Part shown: positions 1 to 5,777 of the stretch, piece by piece
How the letters are laid out: each line of letters starts with the position of its first letter
Numbering within the stretch: the first letter of the stretch is position 1
Source of the DNA: JAYPWI01 sp038135065
GTDB taxonomy: Bacteria > Actinomycetota > Acidimicrobiia > Acidimicrobiales > Poriferisodalaceae
Reading direction: 5' to 3'
Assembly: GCA_038135065.1 (NCBI GenBank)
Contig: JAYPWI010000061.1
Coordinates: 1 to 10,419 of the forward strand
Length of the DNA stretch: 10,419 nt
The notes under the pieces: generated by a model
Databases searched by the model: none
Told to the model about the DNA's origin: nothing
Seen by the model: only the letters and a program-made list of their open reading frames with translations
Position numbers and translations under genes: made by a program

Positions 1-44
1 TCCCGGACCTGCTCCAGGAGATATAGCAACTGCTTTTCGTTCAT
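1..44 (-). CDS. 5' end of a divergent gene, product unknown (partial)
   Basis: Reading leftward from an ATG whose first base is 44, the minus strand is open to the window edge and gives MNEKQLLYLLEQVR. GGAGG lies just upstream (bases 48-52), only 3 bases from the ATG, which is close for a Shine-Dalgarno site. The short, polar, helix-forming start looks like a real protein N-terminus. It slightly resembles the beginning of LarB/PurE-related proteins, but 14 residues cannot support a name. The gene would be divergent from pheA, with only 33 bases between the two starts. Confidence 0.4.
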   Translation of the reverse strand, partial: MNEKQLLYLLEQVR

Positions 45-64
45 GATCCTCCGGGGAGAACCCG

Positions 65-70
65 TATCCT
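65..70 (+). promoter_or_regulatory. -10 box of a leaderless pheA promoter
   Basis: TATCCT lies 7 bases before the GTG at 78, which puts transcription start at or next to the start codon. No Shine-Dalgarno sequence sits at a usable distance from that GTG. This is the arrangement of leaderless mRNAs, common in actinobacteria. No convincing -35 box is visible. The leaderless reading is an inference from the spacing. Confidence 0.5.
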
Positions 71-77
71 GCCGCCC

Positions 78-1040
78 GTGGGCACTTCAGAGCCAACTTT
101 GCACACGTCGACGCTGCCGCCGAGCACCCGCATCGGGTACATGGGTCCCGAGGGGACCTTCACCGAGCAGGCCCTGATGAGCCAACGGGACCTTGCTGCG
201 GCGGACATCCAGGCGGTCGGTTCCATTCCCGAGGTGCTCAATGCCCTGGCCGCCGGTGAAGTCGACGCCGGGTTCGTGCCCATCGAGAACGCCATCGAAG
301 GGGCGGTCAACGTCACTCAGGACACGCTTGCATTCGACCTCGACCTGCTGATCCAGCGCGAGGTCGTCCTCGACGTGCGGCTCGACCTGATGGCGGCGCC
401 GGGAGTGTCCCTCGATGAGGTGCACACCGTGGTGTCGTTCCCCGTGGCCCTGGCCCAGTGTCGGATCTTCCTGGGTGAGCACCTGCCGGGGGCCAGCACG
501 GCAGTTGCTTCATCCACCGCCGACGCAGCCCGCATCGTGGCGGAATCGGAGCCGGGCCTGGCAGCGATTGCCAACCTGAGAGCGGCCGAGCTCTATGGGC
601 TGAACACCCTGGCCGAGGGGGTGGAGGACCACCCCGGTAACCAGACTCGCTTCCTGTTGTTGGCCCGCGACGGTATTCCCGCACCGACCGGCCACGACAA
701 GACGACGGTGGTGGTGTACCAGCGGGCCAACGAACCAGGGTCCCTCGTGCGGATCCTGCAGGAGTTCGCTGCTCGCAACATCGACCTCAGCCGCCTCGAG
801 TCGCGTCCCACCCGCCAGGGGTTGGGCGACTACTGCTTCGTATTCGAGTTCGAGGGGCACATCGCCGACGAAGTGGTGACTGACTGTCTGCGGGAACTCA
901 AGCTGCACCAAGGCGATGTGAAGTTCCTGGGGTCGTACCCGGCGGCCGGTCAGCAGAGCGACATCGTGCGCCGTGACACCAATCAGCGGTGGCGCGACGC
1001 CGAGCAATGGGTGCAGGACCTGCGCGCTCGCATCCGCTGA
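78..1040 (+). CDS. pheA: Prephenate dehydratase (PDT + ACT domains)
   Basis: Converts prephenate to phenylpyruvate with loss of water and CO2, the penultimate step of phenylalanine synthesis, in the cytoplasm. The 320-aa product is a stand-alone dehydratase without a chorismate mutase domain, the usual actinobacterial form. The PDT domain covers about residues 18-196, with GPEGTF at 23-28, VPIENAIEG at 67-75 and the catalytic NQTRF at 188-192. An ACT domain spans about 208-285, with ESRP at 241-244, the motif associated with phenylalanine feedback inhibition. The GTG start is chosen because it is 7 bases after a TATCCT box and leaves a short tail before the first conserved residues. An ATG at residue 22 would cut into the first strand. 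The gene is followed by a convergent tRNA-Ser; serS, the common actinobacterial neighbour, is not seen. Confidence 0.96.
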   Translation: MGTSEPTLHTSTLPPSTRIGYMGPEGTFTEQALMSQRDLAAADIQAVGSIPEVLNALAAGEVDAGFVPIENAIEGAVNVTQDTLAFDLDLLIQREVVLDVRLDLMAAPGVSLDEVHTVVSFPVALAQCRIFLGEHLPGASTAVASSTADAARIVAESEPGLAAIANLRAAELYGLNTLAEGVEDHPGNQTRFLLLARDGIPAPTGHDKTTVVVYQRANEPGSLVRILQEFAARNIDLSRLESRPTRQGLGDYCFVFEFEGHIADEVVTDCLRELKLHQGDVKFLGSYPAAGQQSDIVRRDTNQRWRDAEQWVQDLRARIR

Positions 1041-1092
1041 ACGGTCGCCCCAATGGCGCTGAGACGGCCGTCGATGGGTGGTGACGACGCTG

Positions 1093-1180
1093 TGGCGGAG
1101 GGAGGGGGATTCGAACCCCCGGAGGCTTGCGCCTCAACGGTTTTCAAGACCGTCGCAATCGTCCGCTCTGCCACCCCTCC
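1093..1180 (-). tRNA. tRNA-Ser(UGA)
   Basis: On the minus strand the acceptor arms GGAGGGG and TCCCTCC pair (one G-U) with discriminator G and an encoded CCA (1093-1095). The anticodon loop CTTGAAA carries TGA, read as serine. A long class II variable arm (GAGGC-GCAA-GCCTC) and a T arm GGGGGTTCGAATCCCCC are present. It reads UCN codons and is convergent with pheA. Confidence 0.97.
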
Positions 1181-1187
1181 GCCGATC

Positions 1188-1215
1188 ACGTTACCCGTCG
1201 GGGCGTCGATGTCGG
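1188..1215 (-). promoter_or_regulatory. Promoter of tRNA-Ser(UGA)
   Basis: On the minus strand, CCGACA (1215-1210, four of six matches to TTGACA) is followed after 16 bases by TAACGT (1193-1188). Seven bases then lead to the first base of the tRNA, so transcription would begin at or beside the mature 5' end. The motif match is seen directly; its use is inferred. Confidence 0.55.
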
Positions 1216-1275
1216 CTTTCCGTCGGCGGGCCGTTGTGCCAGAGTTTGGGGGCGGTCGGCCCTGTGCCGAGCGTT

Positions 1276-1369
1276 GGAGAGGTGCCGGAGTCTGGCTGAA
1301 CGGGCTTCCCTGCTAAGGAAGTGACGGGTTTACACCTGTCCGTGGGTTCGAATCCCACCCTCTCCGCCA
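1276..1369 (+). tRNA. tRNA-Ser(GCU)
   Basis: Acceptor arms GGAGAGG (1276-1282) and CCTCTCC (1359-1365) pair perfectly, followed by G and an encoded CCA (1367-1369). The anticodon stem CTTCC/GGAAG holds loop CTGCTAA with anticodon GCT (1312-1314). A long class II variable arm and the T loop GGTTCGAATCC are present. It reads AGC/AGU. No clear -10 box was found upstream. Confidence 0.97.
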
Positions 1370-1383
1370 CGCTGATGCGCCCC

Positions 1384-1410
1384 GCCCGGTGCCGGGCACC
1401 GGGCACCGTT
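1384..1410 (+). terminator. Possible terminator hairpin after tRNA-Ser(GCU)
   Basis: GCCCGGTG (1384-1391) pairs with CACCGGGC (1397-1404) around a 5-base loop, 14 bases after the tRNA. Only a short T tract (GTTT, 1408-1411) follows, so it is a weak intrinsic terminator. Eighteen of 20 bases match a second palindrome at 2786-2805. Confidence 0.4.
1385..1404. repeat. 20-base palindromic repeat, copy 1
   Basis: This copy lies upstream of the monooxygenase gene and coincides with the hairpin after tRNA-Ser(GCU). It matches the copy at 2786-2805 at 18 of 20 positions, with both differences in the centre. Chance similarity between GC-rich palindromes cannot be excluded. Confidence 0.4.
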
Positions 1411-1430
1411 TAGCATCCACTCCGCAGGCC

Positions 1431-1436
1431 TAGGGA
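1431..1436 (+). promoter_or_regulatory. Possible -10 box of the monooxygenase gene
   Basis: TAGGGA lies 14 bases before the ATG at 1451. A -10 box here would give a leader of about 7 bases made largely of the G-rich stretch 1442-1448. The same bases could instead be read as a distant Shine-Dalgarno site (GGGAG, 1433-1437). TAGCAT at 1411-1416 is an alternative -10. Confidence 0.3.
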
Positions 1437-1450
1437 GTCATGGGGGAGCG

Positions 1451-2818
1451 ATGCCGAAACGGATCCACCTGAACGCGTTCTCCCACCATGCCGCCTCGTC
1501 GCAGAGCTTCGGCCAGTGGAAAGACCCGGCGAACACCATGTCCCGTGGCTACCTCGATCCCGAGTACTGGGTGCGGTTGGCTCAGACCTGTGAGCGGGGC
1601 TGCTTCGATGCCATGTTCTTTGCCGACGCCCCAGGCGCCAAGGACGTGTACGGCGGTGATCACCGGATGACGGCCAAGTCGGGCATGCAGTTCCCGGGGA
1701 ACGATCCCACCTTCCTGCCCCCGATCATGGCCCGCGAGACACAGCACCTGGGGTTCATCGTCACCTTTGCGACGAGTTACTTCCAGCCCTTTCACACGGC
1801 TCGGGTCTTCTCCACCCTCGACCACCTCACCGGAGGTCGCATCGGCTGGAACATCGTGACGGGGTACATGCAAGCCGCCCTGAAGAACGGGATGGGCGAG
1901 GAGATGCCCCACGACGAACGCTACGAGCGGGCCGAGGAGTACATGGAGGTGGTCTACAAGCTGTGGGAACACAGCTGGGCCGATGGCGCCGTTGTCCTCG
2001 ACGGAGCCAACAACACGTACGCCGATCCCGACCGGGTGCGTCGAATCGACCACCACGGCCACTATTTCTCGGTCGCCGGTCCCCACCACAGCGAGCCGTC
2101 ACCTCAACGAACACCGCTGCTGGCCCAAGCTGGTGGGTCTCCGAGGGGCAGCGTCTTTGCGGCGACCCATGCGGAACTGGTGTTCATGATCGCCACGAGC
2201 ATCGCCGATGCTCGCTCGGCAACCACCCATCTGCGCGAAGTGGCCGAGCGGGTCGGTCGAGATGCCCAGTCGGTCAAGGTGATGCCGGAGATCTCATGGG
2301 TGGTCGCCGAAACCGAACAGGCGGCTCGAGCCAAGGCGGAGCACTACTTGGCCACGGCCGACCCGGCTGGTGCCCTCGCCCTGCTCGGCGGGCACTCGGG
2401 AACCGATTTCACCGGGTTCGATCCGTCTGCTCCGTTGCGCGGCCAGACCTCGACGGGTATCACCACGGTGGCCAAGGTCTTCGAAGGGATCGAAGGGTCC
2501 GAAGGGTGGAGCCTGGCCGACCTCACCGAGTACCTGAAGCTCGGCTACACCTCGCCCACCTTCGTGGGAACGCCCGAGCAGATCGCCGACACCCTCGAAG
2601 CCTGGGTGGATGGCGCCGATGTCGACGGCTTCGTGCTCGCCCCCATCCAGGCCCCGGGCGATATCGAGGATTTCGTCGATCTGGTCGTGCCCGAGCTGCA
2701 GCGTCGGGGCCGCATGCCCACCGGGTACGGGGGTCCTACCCTGCGGGACACCGTTCTCGGGCATCGGGGGCTGGCCGATGACCACCCCGGTGCCCGGTAC
2801 CGGGCGACAGGCGGGTGA
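1451..2818 (+). CDS. FMN-dependent monooxygenase, NtaA/SnaA/DszA (SoxA) type
   Basis: A luciferase-like flavin monooxygenase of 455 aa, a usual length for the nitrilotriacetate/dibenzothiophene-sulfone/pristinamycin monooxygenase family. Members use FMNH2 supplied by a separate reductase, plus O2. Family-like segments are the start IHLNAFSHHAASSQSFGQW, GGRIGWNIVTG at residues 128-138, and RYERAEEYMEVVYKLW at 157-172. The ATG start fits, since the family's first beta strand begins within a few residues. A G-rich stretch at 1442-1448 is very close to the start for a ribosome site. No flavin reductase is nearby and the substrate cannot be told. A three-fold 9-base tandem (2481-2507) encodes EG-rich residues near 344-352. 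The gene converges with the hydrolase, with 21 bases between the stops. Confidence 0.92.
   Translation: MPKRIHLNAFSHHAASSQSFGQWKDPANTMSRGYLDPEYWVRLAQTCERGCFDAMFFADAPGAKDVYGGDHRMTAKSGMQFPGNDPTFLPPIMARETQHLGFIVTFATSYFQPFHTARVFSTLDHLTGGRIGWNIVTGYMQAALKNGMGEEMPHDERYERAEEYMEVVYKLWEHSWADGAVVLDGANNTYADPDRVRRIDHHGHYFSVAGPHHSEPSPQRTPLLAQAGGSPRGSVFAATHAELVFMIATSIADARSATTHLREVAERVGRDAQSVKVMPEISWVVAETEQAARAKAEHYLATADPAGALALLGGHSGTDFTGFDPSAPLRGQTSTGITTVAKVFEGIEGSEGWSLADLTEYLKLGYTSPTFVGTPEQIADTLEAWVDGADVDGFVLAPIQAPGDIEDFVDLVVPELQRRGRMPTGYGGPTLRDTVLGHRGLADDHPGARYRATGG
2786..2805. repeat. 20-base palindromic repeat, copy 2
   Basis: Contains the perfect palindrome GCCCGGTACCGGGC (2792-2805), inside the last codons of the monooxygenase gene and just before the convergent stops. 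It matches 1385-1404 at 18 of 20 positions. It may act as a bidirectional transcription stop, though no T tract follows. Confidence 0.4.
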
Positions 2819-2839
2819 GGGTGGAGGTGGTGGCCCCGT

Positions 2840-3778
2840 TCAGCCCGGCGCCGACGCAGTCTCGACCCGGCGTCGGAGGAAGTTGGCGACCAGTTCGTTG
2901 ACCCGGTCGGGTTGATCGAAGTGCACCATGTGGCCGGCATCGGCCAGCTCGACGTGTTCGATGTCCGCGAACAGGCCCAGGCGTTCTGCGAACTGGGCTG
3001 GGGTCAGGCGCACCCGGCCGTCGACGGGACCACCCGGTCGAGCCCACCAGGTGTCCCATGCCTCGGTACCGGTGACCGCGAACACGGGTGCAGTGATGGC
3101 CGACCAGCGATGTTCGAGCTCGCGGTGGTCGACCGAAGCAATCCACTGCCAGGTCCGCCCGTCGTAGCACCAGACCCGCTGGCCGTCATCGGTGACCACC
3201 GTGCCCTCGTCGGCGAGGACCAGCGCTCGTTCGGGGTCCAGGCGAGGGTGGGCATCGCACAGTCGGCGCGCGGCGGCCGCCACGTCGGGTTGGGGACGGT
3301 GACGGGACGGGCGCCGCAGCACGTCGACCATGGCTCGGCCGTGTTCGAGGTGAGCGGCCTGTGTGTCGAGACGCTGCTCGGCCGGGGGGCCCAGGCCCTC
3401 CAGCAGCACGGCGGCGCTGACCCGGTCGGGGTACAACCCGGCGTAGTTGGCCACGCTGTGCCCTCCGAGGCTGTGGCCGACGAGGATGGGCTGGTCCAGG
3501 TCGAGATGATCGAGGACGGCGGCCAGATCGGCGACGAAGTGGAGCACCGAGTAGGCCCCCGGATGGCTCGACCGGCCGTGCCCCCGGGCATCGAAGGCGA
3601 CCACCCGATAACGGTCGCGGAGGGACTCGGCGAGGGGCTCCATGCTGCGAGCCAGGTCGGCCATGCCATGCAGCAGCACCACGTCGCCCAGGCACGAGCC
3701 GTCGGGCGTTCCGTAGTCATAGACGGCCAGGGCCTGGTCGCCCAGCGACAGCATGGTGGGGGAGGGCCACTGCGACAT
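2840..3778 (-). CDS. Alpha/beta hydrolase
   Basis: Soluble 312-aa alpha/beta-fold hydrolase. Features in order are the oxyanion-hole segment LLHGMA (residues 35-40), FDARGHGRS (62-70), the nucleophile elbow GHSLGG with Ser103, and a C-terminal AGHMVHFDQP with likely catalytic His283. The acid partner is probably Glu239 or Asp242 after the strand VFAVTG. Residues 135-225 form a cap-like insert with a Trp-rich stretch. The start at 3778 is chosen because the fold begins there and a TAGGGT box ends 8 bases before it; the frame stays open upstream only as a shadow of the methyltransferase gene. It lies 26 bases after the methyltransferase stop and may be cotranscribed as well. Esterase, epoxide hydrolase and haloalkane dehalogenase remain possible activities. 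Confidence 0.9.
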   Translation of the reverse strand: MSQWPSPTMLSLGDQALAVYDYGTPDGSCLGDVVLLHGMADLARSMEPLAESLRDRYRVVAFDARGHGRSSHPGAYSVLHFVADLAAVLDHLDLDQPILVGHSLGGHSVANYAGLYPDRVSAAVLLEGLGPPAEQRLDTQAAHLEHGRAMVDVLRRPSRHRPQPDVAAAARRLCDAHPRLDPERALVLADEGTVVTDDGQRVWCYDGRTWQWIASVDHRELEHRWSAITAPVFAVTGTEAWDTWWARPGGPVDGRVRLTPAQFAERLGLFADIEHVELADAGHMVHFDQPDRVNELVANFLRRRVETASAPG

Positions 3779-3786
3779 CGGGTGGC

Positions 3787-3792
3787 ACCCTA
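3787..3792 (-). promoter_or_regulatory. -10 box of a leaderless hydrolase promoter
   Basis: On the minus strand TAGGGT is followed by 8 bases and then the ATG at 3778, in the 26-base gap after the methyltransferase gene. No Shine-Dalgarno sequence is present. The spacing repeats that of pheA, so a leaderless transcript from inside the cluster is likely. No -35 match is seen. Confidence 0.5.
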
Positions 3793-3804
3793 GGCGGGTC
3801 GGAG

Positions 3805-4938
3805 TCAGGTGCGCTGTGCGGTGAGTAGCCAGAGGTTGCCCGTCTGGGCGTGTCGCCCCGTCTGGAGAATCCTCCCGGTGGGCACGACGACCTCGTCGAC
3901 GTGATCGGCGTCGAAGCCGGCGGCCACACTGGCGGCGCTGAGGTCCATGTCGCGCATGGGACCCCAGAACGGTTCGTTGTTGTTGTGGGTGTCCCAGTCG
4001 ATCATGGCCTGGGTCAGCGGATCGACGCCTGCGTAGCCGGGGAAGTCGGCGTGCACCATCAGCCCACCGGGGGCCAGCAGGCGGTGGCATTCGGCCAGCA
4101 TGTTCCGCAGGGCGGCCGGGGGCATTTCGTGCACGACGATGTGCGACACGATGAGGTCGAAGTGACCATCGGGAAAATCGGTGGCCTCTGCGTTCTGCTG
4201 GGAGAAGTGGACGGCGCGCCCCAGGGCTTCGGCTCGGGCGTGTCCGTAGCGCAGCACGGGGGCACCGAGGTCGATGCCGTGGACCTCGGCGTCAGGGAAG
4301 GCATCGACGTAGGGAAGGGTGCAGTGCCCCACCGTGCATCCCACATCGAGGACGCGGCGGGGGGCGAAATCGGGAAACCGGGGAGCGAGGAAGTTGTTCA
4401 CCACCGACTGGCCGTAGTCGTCGTTCAGGGCGCCCATCTGGCCGGTGGCGTAGACGTACACCCCTCGGTCGTACAAGGCCCCCGCAGCCACGTCGCCCTC
4501 GACGTACTCGCCTCGGTAGCCCCCGGGCATGACGTGGATGTCGACCTGGGCGTTGTACCAGGGGATCTCCAGGTCGGGATCGACTCGCAACGACCCGAGG
4601 CCCTGGTCCATGGCCTGGGCCCGGGCGGCCAGTTCGTCGACCTGGCGAGCGATCGACTCGCCGACCGAGGCCCACAGCAGGTGCTGGCTGGATCGACGCA
4701 CCGAACTCCACAGCCGGTAGTAGGTCTCGGGTTGTAGGGCCTGTCGGATCTGGTGGCGGTCGGCGGGTTCGGAGCCGTGGTCGTCGATCCAGCGGGGGCG
4801 GGCCCGGTGCTCGAACACGTCCCGAACCCCAGGGGAGACCCGGGTCGCGATATGCCCTTTGAGAGCTTGGACGAACCGCTCTCGAGCCAGGTCGTCGTGC
4901 TCTTCGTCGGGCAGCATCGGGTGCACGTACTGGCTCAT
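3805..4938 (-). CDS. Class I SAM-dependent methyltransferase with N-terminal extension
   Basis: A 377-aa cytoplasmic protein. The first 180 or so residues form a mostly helical domain with many charged and aromatic residues. A Rossmann methyltransferase domain follows: motif I RVLDVGCTVGHCT (195-207), acidic motif GIDL (221-224), DLIVSHIVVHEM (261-272) and LLAPGGLMVHADFP (287-300). Motif I has TVG where most class I enzymes have GTG or GxG, so the SAM loop is a variant, yet the overall pattern is clearly kept. The start at 4938 is set by GAGGAG about 10 bases upstream, inside the end of the preceding gene; stop and start are 4 bases apart, so the two are translationally coupled. The extension suggests a specialised small-molecule or macromolecular substrate, not identifiable here. 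Confidence 0.88.
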   Translation of the reverse strand: MSQYVHPMLPDEEHDDLARERFVQALKGHIATRVSPGVRDVFEHRARPRWIDDHGSEPADRHQIRQALQPETYYRLWSSVRRSSQHLLWASVGESIARQVDELAARAQAMDQGLGSLRVDPDLEIPWYNAQVDIHVMPGGYRGEYVEGDVAAGALYDRGVYVYATGQMGALNDDYGQSVVNNFLAPRFPDFAPRRVLDVGCTVGHCTLPYVDAFPDAEVHGIDLGAPVLRYGHARAEALGRAVHFSQQNAEATDFPDGHFDLIVSHIVVHEMPPAALRNMLAECHRLLAPGGLMVHADFPGYAGVDPLTQAMIDWDTHNNNEPFWGPMRDMDLSAASVAAGFDADHVDEVVVPTGRILQTGRHAQTGNLWLLTAQRT

Positions 4939-4942
4939 TGGA

Positions 4943-5443
4943 TCACAGCTCCTCGTAGGCCCGGTCGACCAGGGCCGTGTAGTCATTGGGGCCTTCCCCG
5001 GCGGCTGCGGCTTCACGGAGTTCGTCGAACACCCGGAACACCCTGCTGGTGAACTCCCCGGCCGCCGCTCGGCGGGCTGCCTGTTCCTCGTCGTCGGGAC
5101 GGTACCCGTCGACCGCCCTGGGATCGACCACCCCGGCTTGGCCGAGGAGGTGTTCGAGGGTGGTCAGCCGTTCCCGAAGCGACCACACCTCGGCGGTGAG
5201 GGCGGTGACCATCTGCACGAGCGCGTCGGTGGCCCCGTCGTCGTCGAAGTAGCTGGGCCGGGTACCGAGTGCCTTGGTGGGCAGCACCCGGCCCTCGGCC
5301 GGGCGGGCCTGATCATCCCGAACATCCCCCATGGCCATGAGGTTCCCACGCCGCAGCATCGGGGGCAATGGGTTCGGACAGTCGGACAGATGGACGGGGC
5401 TGTCCCGCTGGGCCAACCTGAGGCGGTGCGTGACCTTGCTCAT
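4943..5443 (-). CDS. Conserved-looking hypothetical protein with helical segment
   Basis: Product not recognised. With the start at 5443 it has 166 aa. GAGG, 8 bases upstream, supports that ATG, and third positions of codons 1-35 are almost all G or C, as expected for coding sequence here. A later ATG at 5338 with GGGA upstream is the alternative and would give 131 aa. The middle (about residues 70-105) is a likely amphipathic or coiled-coil helix, VQMVTALTAEVWSLRERL and on. The C-terminal third is charged and helical, and there is no signal peptide or membrane segment. It ends 4 bases before the methyltransferase start, so it probably acts with that enzyme, perhaps as a partner subunit or adaptor. 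Confidence 0.75.
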   Translation of the reverse strand: MSKVTHRLRLAQRDSPVHLSDCPNPLPPMLRRGNLMAMGDVRDDQARPAEGRVLPTKALGTRPSYFDDDGATDALVQMVTALTAEVWSLRERLTTLEHLLGQAGVVDPRAVDGYRPDDEEQAARRAAAGEFTSRVFRVFDELREAAAAGEGPNDYTALVDRAYEEL

Positions 5444-5461
5444 GGCAGCGGCCTCGATGAC

Positions 5462-5581
5462 GTGGCGCTGGTGCTCACTGCGGCAGTCGTGGTGGTGGTG
5501 GCCGTGCAGGGGTGGCTGCGGACGCGGACACCATCGAACGAGGCGAACCGGTGTGAGGCTGACGAGGGCCAGTGTGAGTAG
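5462..5581 (+). CDS. Possible 39-aa single-pass membrane mini-protein
   Basis: A GTG-initiated frame gives a hydrophobic stretch ALVLTAAVVVVVAVQGW, then WLRTRT and an acidic tail with two cysteines (NRCEADEGQCE). This order would place the charged tail in the cytoplasm if positive residues stay inside. About 82 percent of its third codon positions are G or C, as in real genes here. Against it: there is no good Shine-Dalgarno site, a run of GTG codons alone makes the valine stretch, and the minus-strand gene must take its promoter from this same DNA. Confidence 0.25.
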   Translation: MALVLTAAVVVVVAVQGWLRTRTPSNEANRCEADEGQCE

Positions 5582-5630
5582 CGGGCGCGCCGCCCGGTGG
5601 AGGGAGACATGGCGCCCCCTGGGGCGCGGG

Positions 5631-5636
5631 TAGGGT
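5631..5636 (+). promoter_or_regulatory. Probable -10 box of the zinc-ribbon/AsnB-like operon
   Basis: TAGGGT matches the box used before the hydrolase. A start about 7 bases later would give a leader of about 130 bases to the GTG at 5774, or about 8 bases to the mini-ORF at 5652. No -35 match was found, and the same strand has no better box before 5774. Confidence 0.4.
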
Positions 5637-5651
5637 CCAACGGGGGGTCGC

Positions 5652-5777
5652 ATGTTGCATGTAGCGGATGGGCTTGGTGGCCGGGCCATGTGCGGGGATT
5701 CCTGTCACCGCTGGTGCGCTCTCGGACGTGGGTTCGGTTACCGAGCACTTCGACACGCCGGGGAGCGTGCGACGTGA
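5652..5777 (+). CDS. Doubtful 41-aa leader ORF, CxxxCxxxC
   Basis: ATG at 5652 follows a G-run (5642-5647) and the frame ends in a TGA that overlaps the GTG of the zinc-ribbon gene by 4 bases (GTGA), the classical layout of translational coupling. The peptide has Cys14, Cys18 and Cys22 in a CGDSCHRWC segment. Only about 61 percent of third positions are G or C, below the real genes here, so it may be non-coding leader. It could be a leader peptide, a peptide precursor for the downstream enzyme, or chance. Confidence 0.2.
   Translation: MLHVADGLGGRAMCGDSCHRWCALGRGFGYRALRHAGERAT
5760..5765 (+). promoter_or_regulatory. Ribosome binding site fixing the zinc-ribbon gene start
   Basis: GGGGAG lies 8 bases before the GTG at 5774. 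It is the strongest Shine-Dalgarno match in this region and places the start directly before the first zinc-ribbon cysteine pair. Confidence 0.6.

Larger units (their letters stand above)
5444..5773. other. Divergent regulatory and leader region
   Basis: 330 bases between the start of the minus-strand cluster (5443) and the zinc-ribbon gene (5774). It holds a TAGGGT box, a Shine-Dalgarno site and two doubtful mini-ORFs, listed separately. All six frames are partly open because of the high GC content. The zinc-ribbon frame extends upstream to 5597, but the peptide it would add (Gly, Pro, Arg and Trp rich) does not look like protein. No repeat, tRNA or clear terminator was seen. Confidence 0.6.

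Noticed and set aside
1041..1092. Terminator between pheA and tRNA-Ser(UGA)
   Set aside because: Only the short palindrome GACGGCCGTC is present and no T tract follows, so I could not support a terminator for either gene.
2481..2507. Three 9-base tandem units in the monooxygenase gene
   Set aside because: They encode Glu-Gly-rich residues in a loop; nothing suggests more than local slippage or codon choice.
2912..4737. Long plus-strand open frames opposite the hydrolase and methyltransferase
   Set aside because: Their translations are Val/Gly/His rich with no motif, while the minus strand has the nucleophile elbow and SAM motifs in good order.
5597..5773. N-terminal extension of the zinc-ribbon protein
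   Set aside because: The extra 59 residues do not look like protein and have no ribosome site, while GTG 5774 has GGGGAG at 8 bases and begins at the zinc ribbon.
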